A DNA stretch of 64,000 nt from Lumbricus rubellus (taxonomy: Eukaryota > Annelida > Clitellata > Crassiclitellata > Lumbricidae): contig OX243821.1 in NCBI GenBank assembly GCA_945859605.1, forward strand, positions 22,809,568 to 22,873,567, written 5' to 3'. The notes below the pieces were generated by a model. It saw only the letters and a list, made by a program, of their open reading frames with translations. It was not told the DNA's origin and searched no databases. A program made the position numbers and the translations under genes. Of this stretch, positions 56,062 to 64,000 are shown piece by piece (the first letter of the stretch is position 1; each line of letters begins with the position of its first letter).

Positions 56062-57191
56062 CAGTGATTCCCAACCTGTGTGCCGCGGCACACTAGTGTG
56101 CCGCGAGAACTTTGCAGGTGTGCCGCGGGAAAATTCTAAAATGTTATTTAAAAAATTAATAATGATTCAAAGCAAAACATCCGAAACGTCATTACTGCAA
56201 CCTTAAAACGTAAGTCAGTTGGTCTTAATCTCTCACACTGTACCAGGTTAAGAGCTCCAAGGGAAATCTTGATTGTTTTCCCACAGTCATTGAATCTCAG
56301 TTAAAAAAAGGAAAGTTGCACCTAAAATACTAACGAAGTGACTAGCGGACCGCCAAGCGGCCGTCGAATCTCAAATACTAGCGGACCGCCAGTCACGTGT
56401 AACCTGTCACATGACGAGTCTTGATTCTTGAATATTGTTACAATGGCGGCAGTTACCGATAGTTGGTTTTATGTCGGACAAAAGTTTTCTTGTTTTAATG
56501 ACTTAGAAAATTACTAGAAACAGAGTAAGCAACCAATTTTTTCGTGAGTGTTGGTTAGGTTCAGGTTAGGCGTCGTGAGGGTCGGTTAGGGTTAGTTTTA
56601 GGGTTTGTTTAGCCATTAGAAACTCTTGTGGATTGGTGTAAATAGAAAGCCTGGCGGCTTGCTAGTATTCCGTATTGGACGGCCGCCAGTCATGTGACAG
56701 GTTACACGTGACTGGCGGTCCGCTAGTATTTGAGATTCGACGGCCGCTTGGCGGTCCGCTAGTCACAGCCAAATACTAAACACATTGATAGACCTACAAC
56801 CAGCACTACAGCATTAGGCCTACTTCCCTTCCCCTGCAATCGACAATTTTGACTGGGTAACATGTGCGGAGTTGCGGAGTTTGGTTTCCGTTTTTTTTGG
56901 GAGGGGCTAAAAACTTGGGCTTTGTTTGGGGCGAAGACACTAATTTTTTCTCGACTCCAAAAAAGTTGATGTTTTTGCGAGTAGGCTATGGAGCCTCATT
57001 TCAATTTGATCTGCTGACTGATTAGACTCACTAGAGTAGGCTATTATTTAGATAAGAGGAACATTAAAATTAGAATATTATTAATAATAGTGAGAAATAA
57101 ATTTAAAAATTGATAATGATAATTAAGTGTGCCGCGAAATTTTTTATTCCTTCTTAGTGTGCCGCAAGCCAAAAAAGGTTGGGAATCACTG
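56062..57191. mobile_element. hAT element with perfect 8-bp target duplication
   Basis: The ends CAGTGATTCCCAACC and GGTTGGGAATCACTG are perfect inverted repeats. GTGTAGGC is duplicated exactly at 56,054-56,061 and 57,192-57,199. Subterminal GTGTGCCGCGG repeats occur at both ends, including the palindrome GTGTGCCGCGGCACAC. No transposase; a nonautonomous copy of ~680 bp with a second element nested at 56,334. Confidence 0.9.
56334..56770. mobile_element. Nested inverted-repeat element with 78-bp arms
   Basis: The arms 56,338-56,415 and 56,689-56,766 are exact reverse complements over 78 bp. AAATACTAA flanks both sides (56,325-56,333 and 56,771-56,779), a candidate 9-bp target duplication. 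Inside is one unit of the minisatellite seen at 9,946 (inverted; GTGAGGGTCGGTTAGGG). The arms themselves contain a repeated CTAGCGGACCGCC motif. Confidence 0.85.
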
Positions 57192-57327
57192 GTGTAGGCT
57201 ATATATAATGACTTTTGTATGTACGTTTGATAATTGTTTATATTTGACAATTTGTTTGTTGCTTCTGTTAGAAAACGACTTTCCCCTGTCTGTTCATTGA
57301 TCGATTAAAAAAGTTTAGTTGGACTAG

Positions 57328-57361
57328 TATATAGCCATTGTTTGCAACATGTTACAGATGT
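57328..57361 (+). promoter_or_regulatory. TATA-28-AGATGT module
   Basis: TATATAG at 57328 and AGATGT at 57356 (28 bp). It is the decayed copy C counterpart of 34,586-34,619. Confidence 0.3.
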
Positions 57362-57564
57362 ATAAACAGAATAATGTTACAAATCGCCTCAACGTCATCT
57401 TACGTACAATATACTTCCAAGACATGAGCCACCGGCATTAGGATGAGAATGGGTCATTTGGGTTCATCACATAATTCGCATATCTGTTCTCAAAGGCAGA
57501 CAAGTCGTCGTCAAAGGGTTAATCGTGAGTACTGTAATCATCACGTGACCGGATGTTGTTGTAG

Positions 57565-57737
57565 GAGTGTGCCGGATGTAAGAAGGTGATAAGTGAGCGC
57601 TTCCTGTTGAAGGCGTTGGACGAGTTCTGGCATGAAGACTGTCTCAAATGTTCGTGTTGTGACTGTCGCCTGGGAGAGGTCGGATCAACGCTGTTCACGA
57701 AGGCCAACCTACTACTCTGCAGGAGAGACTACCTCAG
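57565..57737 (+). CDS. LMO1/3-like: LMO LIM domain 1 exon, copy C
   Basis: A 173-nt exon between acceptor TTGTTGTAG (57,564) and donor GTAATT (57,738), in phase with 55,412-55,513. It encodes one complete LIM domain with all eight zinc ligands (C2, C5, H23, C26, C29, C32, C52, D55). Residues 13-26 read FLLKALDEFWHEDC, closer to the vertebrate LMO1/LMO3 pattern than copy B (Met15, Asp24). The role is inferred from the family: a nuclear LIM-only adaptor for LDB-containing complexes. Downstream, paralogy with copy B ends near 58,220, where a different segment begins, so this exon is separated from any LIM2 exon by at least ~6 kb. Confidence 0.92.
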
Positions 57738-58509
57738 GTAATTACCAGCCTATTACGTGCTCTGTCTCGTATGTGGCCTAATAATTATACCGCTTTGCAA
57801 TGTAGGACTACCGGTACTTCATGCTTTACTGTATTGTAAATGTTTTGCTCTGTATTTGACGGTCACGATGTGTATGCCTACTCTAATGTACAATAATTAT
57901 TCTGTAATATAATTTGATGTAGTGTGATGTATCAAGTAAGTAAGTAAGTATTCTATTTAGTTCTCTGTTTCTGACCGCATACTGAGGTACGCACACGTGT
58001 AAGTTCAAAGACAAGAATAATCAGAATAGGCCTACAATAGGTTACGAATAAGAAAAGTTCTTTGCATTCGGTAGCCCAGCGACTCTCCCTTGGTCTAAGA
58101 GATCCCCCCAACAGCTTTATTGGGGAAGGGATAAAATTTAATGAGCAACAGCATTTATTATGAACGCATTCTTTAAACAACTGATGTTGATAGAATAGAG
58201 GAGCGGCCTTTAACAGCGATACATTTCGTAAGACTATAATGAGGAGATAATTAGACATGCATAGAGTTATAATGAGGAGATAATTGGGCAGGAATATAGT
58301 TCAAAATATACACAATAATGCACACATGTAGGACTAGTTCACAGAGGAAGATAAGATATGTACACCTGTCACTCAACCTGTCAATCAGGATCAACTACAC
58401 ACATAGAGATAGGAGCAGATAAATATTCATGCGATGTCAGTCAAGCAGCGCATGCAAGCATGCAACGACATGCCATTGGTGGCATACACCGGGGAGCCAA
58501 GGCAGCGGA

Positions 58510-58600
58510 CCAATCGCAGAGCACAGTAAGAGACGATTGGCTGGCACTGGTGGTCATACATGCATCAGACTATAAGATAGAGTGTAAAACTTAGATTCTG
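58510..58600 (+). promoter_or_regulatory. Possible promoter of the 58-64 kb segment
   Basis: CCAAT at 58,510, an inverted CCAAT (ATTGG) at 58,536 and TATAAGATA at 58,571 lie in promoter-like order. Transcription from here is not shown. Confidence 0.3.
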
Positions 58601-59090
58601 TCTGTCACCCCGGAGTTATAGTAGACTGTAGACCGTATTAGTGGGTGTCAGGAATCCGACGTTAGACTAGGTTTAGTCAGATAGGTAGGCGGTTGTAGAG
58701 TTGAAGGATAATAACGGTGTGCTTTAGTTAGGGACTCAAATACTTAGAATTATTCATAGTAATCGAACTGATTTAGCTTAGCGAGTTGTATTAAATATTC
58801 TCGCTGGCCTAAATTAGGGTCGCAATATTCGTTAATAATAATTTATATATAAAACCACTCACCGTGTCGTCTTTACTAGCTAGGACTCACCAGAGCGAGT
58901 TAGTAAGTAAGTTACAGATCAGGATCGCCCGTGCTTGACTACATTGGGTACTCTACCCCACGGCTATAATCCCCTGCCGAAAGTTATCTGACAAATTGCT
59001 GGAGAATCGGGACTTTGATCTTCTCGCTGGTGAGTTTTTAATCTCTTTTGTCTTTCTCCTTGCAAGTAATTCCTTTCTCTGTAACTGGGA

Positions 59091-59540
59091 ATGAGTGGTT
59101 TTTCGGAGTGGCTTGAACGTCTTATCCGACAGAAAGAGGAGAGAGAGGATCTGATCTGGGCCTCCTTTAGGCGTCTATTCGACCTTGACTTCGTTCCGGA
59201 ACCTAGCCCCGCCTTGTCCCCGGACGAGCTTGAGGAATTAGAGTGGTGGGAGTCTTACCACTTTCTCGACTGCGACTCAGACCTTTGCACACACAGGGCC
59301 GCCGTCCTATCAGATATCCTGTGGCGTAGGGACCCCCTCACGTCCTGTGTCGATCTTTTTCTAGACCCCGAGCCTTCACTTTCGGCTGAAGATTTGGCTC
59401 AGTGGAACCCACCTCTGGAACCTCCCCCACCTCTGGACCAATACTGGGACGACGACGACAGCGCATTTATTGACGTCTGGTCATACGACTACCACTGGTC
59501 TGACGGTGCCACGACTGACGAAGACGACCTCTGGTTTTAG
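59091..59540 (+). CDS. Acidic, Trp-rich 149-aa protein, unknown
   Basis: I do not recognise the family. The protein starts MSGFSEWLERLIRQKEE, is strongly acidic, and has about ten Trp residues, many in W-plus-acid clusters (EWWES, YWDDDD, DVWSYDYHW). It ends DEDDLWF. It also has several Pro-rich linkers (PEPSPALSPDE, PPLEPPPPLDQYW). No membrane segment or signal peptide is seen. C/G-rich third codon positions, unlike the AT-rich surroundings, support real coding. It lies ~500 bp downstream of a CCAAT/TATA-like promoter and 2.7 kb upstream of the long open frame at 62,202, so both may belong to one mobile element. It could also be an exon of a host gene. Confidence 0.55.
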   Translation: MSGFSEWLERLIRQKEEREDLIWASFRRLFDLDFVPEPSPALSPDELEELEWWESYHFLDCDSDLCTHRAAVLSDILWRRDPLTSCVDLFLDPEPSLSAEDLAQWNPPLEPPPPLDQYWDDDDSAFIDVWSYDYHWSDGATTDEDDLWF

Positions 59541-59599
59541 CGACGGACGCGAGACTGCGGAGGGCGAGTCGCCGAGCTAACCATTTCGGTCCTGGCGCT

Positions 59600-62200
59600 A
59601 GTCCGAGGTATAAACAAACTCTGTTCTACTTTCATTCTGCAGTCTTACCCTAAGCAAGCATCTGTCACTCTGTAAGCTCTATTTAAGTTAGGCCTCTCAG
59701 CTAGTCTCGATGTTAGTCAAGCCTGGGTGTATCAGCGCGCTAGGGTACGTCGTTATGATTTCGTCTATTTTTATCGGAAGCGACGCTTAACGTCCCGAAT
59801 TGCATTTTTTTTTTCACTACACCATATAGGTAGCGCTGCAATAGATTTTTTTTTTCCACAACATAGAGTATTCTCTTCCCGGAAATTGCTTCTGTATGAC
59901 CGAGGATGGTCAACGAGCTTTGAGGCAGGCGTGTGTGGGTTGAAATCTATGTATTGCGCGCTACAGCAATTAGAGCGCTGAGCGTAGCGGTCATTGCCTT
60001 TCGACCTCACTCTATCACAGGCCTGATTCCTAGTTCGACACTCCGATAGTCGCAGAAAGCTAGGATGTCGAGCCCTTAGTCTAACGAGTGCAGCTAATAA
60101 TCTCGTTGGCCTAACAGTTCTACGTCTACATGATACTAATACGTTATATAAAATTCTACTCGTCTGTTATCATTACTAGTTAGGCCTCCATCAGTGGCTT
60201 AGTCGGAATCCAGTAATTCACGAATAAAATAAGGTTAAGTTAGGCGATATAGGATCACAATTAGTAATATTCGGCACACGATTTTAGCGACCTTCCAGAC
60301 TCGATTCGAATACGTGCTCCAGAAAAGAACGATCATCGCGACCGCCTCAGCCTTCTCGACTCCGGTTCCTAGGCAACGCATCTCATCATTTTCGACGACG
60401 CGCGCAGAATCTAATCATCCGATCTCCGGTAGCAGGAAGTGACTCACAGCCAACTCCAACGCGCCCTCTCACGGCGACCTGAGTAACTAGAAAGGCCTGT
60501 TCATTAACAAAGAATATAACCGAATAGACGCATATTAATATATAAAGACCGGGTAGACCTAGCCTACAAGTCTCCACGCACAGAACAACGATACATAAAA
60601 TCTTACTTGTTAGGCCTCCACACATTAGAATCAGTTTTCTTAAGATTCTCCCGCTGGCTTACTAACGGAACGACCATATTATACATATCACGCGCCGTTG
60701 ACACGTTTATATAGGCTTTGCATCAGTGAGCATACGTTTATTTAGAACCCCTCTAAGTTTTGGAGAATATATATAAATAGCCGTTTTTCGTGTAGGCTTA
60801 ACTCACAAGTATGTGTGTGTCAGCATAGGCCTAATCTAGAAGTCACACAACGTTTACAGATCTGGCGTTCGTTAGGCCTACGAATTGCCCTCCAGTTTAG
60901 AATATATATTATGTCTGATTAGTTTCAGCTCCCGTATTGGCAGCCAGTCAATAAATGGACGTAGGCCTAAGATTTGTCGTTAGGCTTTGAATGTCTGTCT
61001 AGTTAGCTCTGTTTAGAGGATTGATAACCAGTAGGCCTAGCGCTCTCTGAGTCACGGAACGGTGTTACAATAGCCTACAGTTAACGAAGCCATCGTTCGT
61101 GGTTAGACCTACAGTATTCAGCCTATATGATAATAGTTGTTTTAGAATAGGCCTATTCGATAGTACGCCATTCGTCGCCTGTCCGGACCGGGTATAGAGA
61201 CAGATTACGATAGCTGTATATATCTCGAAATCTCTTGGTCTGAGAGGCGAACAGCAAGATAACTAAGGACCGGCCTAATACTAGGTTGACCACTGGTAGA
61301 CGTGGGGAGGCCTAACCTCCATGTACGTTTATTAATTCTTTGAGCAAGACAAGACTGGGGGGTCAATCCTTGAGTCGACCAGCAAATTACATGATTCCGA
61401 AAACCAGTAGGCCTAACCGTTCTGGGAATCACGAGACGGCGTTAACACAGCCTAGTACTGGTCGTTTAACATAGGCCTACCAGTCTGTAGAATATATATA
61501 TATGCTACTGGTTGTGTTGGCATAGGCCTTTAGACGTCTTAGACACGGAATGACAATAGGCCTCGTACACTGATGTGTTGCGTGTAGGCAGAGACGCACG
61601 TTGTAAGCAAGCAAGAGGGCGTCCAATGGCTCAGCCTATCTAAGACTGCCGTAGGCCTATTTTTCTTGTGTGTGAATAGCTTACAGATCTTTTTTGTTTA
61701 TAATAATAGGCTTATATTTTAGTCACAGAGTGCCTGCTGTTGTCCTAATCTAGCACTGTTGTTTGAGCAGGCCAGCGCTGAACAAATAGGACCACTGAAG
61801 ATAGCATAGGCCTACTGTTACCAGAGCCAAATTTTTGGGTTATAGCCTATAAGTCTTGACACCCAGTTAAAGGCCAAATAGCTGTTTTAGAACTTGAGTT
61901 AATTTGAGTGACGTAGCATTGCTGTGGACGTCAGGCTAGTTAGGCTGGATTAAGCTTGTTTGAACAACACTAGGGCAGTTGTTTTTGTTCAGCATGGACG
62001 CTGGACTGCATTTTACAGCCTAGACGTGTAGTAGGCCTATTAGTTGTTGTGAAACTTTGCTTATCGGCTTAGTTCAATCCGTTTACAGCCTATAGTAGGA
62101 CGACAGTGGACGAATAATTATTAATCCGATTTCACGCGGAGTGGTCCCGGAGAGCTTGGGTTTGTAAGAAGTACGTAAAAATAGGTTACATAGCTTAGAC
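59600..62200 (+). other. Long leader rich in TAGGCCTA palindromes; no ORF
   Basis: TAGGCCT or its inverse occurs about 16 times here (for example near 60,611, 60,826, 61,147, 61,310, 61,476, 61,634 and 62,033), against scattered single cases elsewhere. Short TATATA runs and TTAGGCCT-type joins alternate. The ORFs of 60-84 aa are without motif. It could be intron or the untranslated leader of an element. Confidence 0.5.
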
Positions 62201-62201
62201 C

Positions 62202-64000
62202 ATGGCAGACCAACCGTTGCAGGCGCGCGTTTTACTGGACAGAGATTTAATTTATTCATACGATGGAGTGCAGACGCGAAGCAAAACTCGTGAAATAGAA
62301 GAACAAGCGGACCGAGTTCGAGCACATAGCGGCGCTTTAGATCGACAAGGGGAACACATAGCAGCAGAAGCCAATAAGCAGAGCGTAAGAACAGAAGCAA
62401 ACGAGGTTTCATTCTCTACAGCGCCGCACGAACGCTCCATACAATCCGATGAACCATTTCCGCATAACTTATCAGCTGCAAGCTCTGCATGTTTCCCGGA
62501 CATCTCGAGCGACGACCTCCCTCCCTCGCCCGCCGGAAGAGAGGAAGAGGGAGAGGAGGAAAGAGTGATGCGGCCGGCGTCCCGAGAGGTCCGTACAATG
62601 GAGCAGAGAATAGGGCGCGATAATGAAAGTCGGTCAGAGGACGGATTACGACGCGAGGAGACTAGATTAATGGTCATCGCATCGGCAGCAGACCAGCGAT
62701 CCTCGACACCATTAATCTCGCTGCATAATCGAATGCCGACGGTGGCGAGATTGGACGACGAGAATGACCAAGCAGACATTATTCTTCAGGCAGACGCAGC
62801 AGTAGAGGAGAAAGGGGTTTATCGTCCCCACAATGCACATTACTTTGACATGCCACGACCAAATGCAATTACCTCGGACAACCGACCCGAAGAGAGAAAT
62901 TTGGACCATGGCACGGCAATAAAGCACAGACAGACGATGCAGCCCACGATAGAACAAAGCCTCAGAGACGATCGCAATTTATCCCAATCAGCTTTTCCAG
63001 CACGTGGAATCACTAATTCACACACGCCATTAACTTTGAGAGGAGCCGATCTTGTCTCAGCGGTCCAAACCGAAAGCCAATTTATCTCGGCCATCCCAGC
63101 CAAAATTAACCGACCAAAGTCCACGTCAGATGCGAGACTGACCGAGACTAGAAGAGACATGACTCAGAATACCCGGCCCCAAGCAGACCATTATCACCGG
63201 GAAAGTAATTGGGATCCTTCGCGGCGGGTCACGTTCGACGGCTTGAGTCCGCCATTAATTCAACTGCCTGCACATCATATGCAGCAAACACGAAGAGATG
63301 AGATTATCTCAAATGAACCCTGCATTCTCGACTCTCCGATAAATGTGTACTCAGAGGAACAGTGTCTCACAAGGAATAATTATTTCCCGAGTGCTGCCGA
63401 GAACACGACGGTGCACTATCCCGTCAATACGGTCTATCATCGGACTCGAACCGACCCACCGGCAGCAATACAACTGCCGTGCATCGAAAGCATTTATTAT
63501 CCGGCGTCCAGCAATGAAAGGCAACATCCCTTCAATACGGGCCTAAATTCTATCGTACAAGAAGGGCGAACAGAAACGAGGCGTCCATTCAACCAAGAAG
63601 ACGCCTATGTACCTCATCGAGAGGAAGGCTTTGAGATGCGACCTAACATTAACAATGACGGTTATACTCGGCGACCTGATTCTAGGACAGAAAGACAACG
63701 TCCCTTTAACACAGAGTGTAATGACCTGCATCGTTACGAAAACGGGTTGGACATGCAACATCCTTTAAGTAGAAACGGTTGTCTACCTCGTCAGACTTCT
63801 CGTACCGAAATAAAATATCCGGTCATTGAAGACATTTATGTCTCTCGACCAGCAGACCACTATGACAGGACGCATCATTCGATGGCTCCCATTTATCAAC
63901 AAGAAGATAGGATCCCGGGATTACGGGATGAAGCTAATCGCACTAATAAGCAATCAGACGGTTACAGCCACAGTAGGAGCGGCATGCCTTCACAAACTGA
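62202..64000 (+). CDS. Open-ended 599-codon reading frame, unknown (gag-like?)
   Basis: From an ATG in a strong context (ACCATGG) the frame has no stop to the end of the window, which would not happen by chance over 1.8 kb. The start is MADQPLQARVLLDRDLIYS. A charged, possibly coiled region follows (residues ~25-70), then an acidic patch (~100-125, SSDDLPPSP..EEEGEEE). The long remainder is hydrophilic and Arg/Asp/Asn/Gln-rich with few hydrophobic clusters. From ~residue 430 short degenerate repeats appear (xRxPFN followed by a Tyr/His-rich stretch: HPFNTG, RPFNQE, RPFNTE). RRVTFDGL occurs mid-protein. There is no zinc knuckle, protease or RT yet; those would lie beyond the window if this is an LTR-element gag. 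The minus-strand ORFs beneath are shadows. Confidence is high that it codes and low on what it is. Confidence 0.7.
   Translation, partial: MADQPLQARVLLDRDLIYSYDGVQTRSKTREIEEQADRVRAHSGALDRQGEHIAAEANKQSVRTEANEVSFSTAPHERSIQSDEPFPHNLSAASSACFPDISSDDLPPSPAGREEEGEEERVMRPASREVRTMEQRIGRDNESRSEDGLRREETRLMVIASAADQRSSTPLISLHNRMPTVARLDDENDQADIILQADAAVEEKGVYRPHNAHYFDMPRPNAITSDNRPEERNLDHGTAIKHRQTMQPTIEQSLRDDRNLSQSAFPARGITNSHTPLTLRGADLVSAVQTESQFISAIPAKINRPKSTSDARLTETRRDMTQNTRPQADHYHRESNWDPSRRVTFDGLSPPLIQLPAHHMQQTRRDEIISNEPCILDSPINVYSEEQCLTRNNYFPSAAENTTVHYPVNTVYHRTRTDPPAAIQLPCIESIYYPASSNERQHPFNTGLNSIVQEGRTETRRPFNQEDAYVPHREEGFEMRPNINNDGYTRRPDSRTERQRPFNTECNDLHRYENGLDMQHPLSRNGCLPRQTSRTEIKYPVIEDIYVSRPADHYDRTHHSMAPIYQQEDRIPGLRDEANRTNKQSDGYSHSRSGMPSQT

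Noticed and set aside
58260..59100. 5' LTR for the 58-64 kb segment
   Set aside because: I could not find a convincing TG...CA pair followed by a tRNA-complementary primer site, and a 3' partner lies outside the window; left unassigned.
62083..63761. Minus-strand ORFs of up to 175 aa
   Set aside because: Shadows of the open-ended plus-strand frame from 62,202.

Overview
This is a eukaryotic, TE-rich, intron-and-regulatory window from an animal genome, most likely a marine invertebrate and possibly a non-vertebrate deuterostome. The clues are: two spliced exon pairs of a LIM-domain-only (LMO1/LMO3-type) gene with canonical GT/AG splice sites; tRNA-derived SINEs, LINEs, hAT, mariner and TTAA-type (piggyBac-like) elements; CTCF-like sites; and an LTR retrotransposon whose integrase lies upstream of its reverse transcriptase, the Gmr1-type order first described from deuterostomes. 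The species cannot be named from the sequence alone. There are no bacterial operons, CRISPR arrays or rRNA genes.

The backbone of the window is a segmental duplication of the 5' half of the LMO gene. Copy A (about 5.0-9.2 kb) holds only the upstream regulatory block and the TATA promoter. Copy B (about 19.4-36.4 kb) and copy C (about 44.8-58.2 kb) each hold the regulatory block, the TATA/Inr promoter with a 5' exon, a Ser-rich first coding exon and an exon encoding the whole first LIM domain. The two LIM1 exons differ at two bases, both changing the protein. No second-LIM exon is visible, so the 3' part of the gene must lie beyond 64 kb or be missing. Three short blocks (200 bp or less) upstream of each promoter are almost unchanged between copies while their surroundings have drifted. 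They include CTCF-like motifs and a CRE.

Between and inside the copies lie many mobile elements, often nested: a 7.0 kb Gmr1-type LTR element (11,358-18,389) inside an RNase H-bearing LINE (10,801-19,347); a ~0.98 kb TTAA element family with poly-G/poly-C hairpins (three copies, one inside another TTAA element and one inside a hAT); a hAT with a perfect 8-bp target duplication carrying a second inverted-repeat element; and two elements with 9-bp target duplications that share a telomere-like minisatellite unit. Comparing copies A, B and C reveals several insertions with recognisable empty sites.

Two signals are not explained by known features. (1) A composite motif, TATATAR followed 26-29 bp later (usually exactly 28) by AGGTGT within a consensus AAAAGGTGTYTAAG, recurs dozens of times on both strands throughout the window, like an array of small core promoters. 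(2) From about 58.25 kb to the end, a segment replaces the expected LMO intron. It contains a 149-aa acidic, Trp-rich ORF, a 2.4 kb leader dense in the palindrome TAGGCCTA, and a reading frame from 62,202 that stays open to the window edge (599 codons), with no family I recognise beyond a weak gag-like look.
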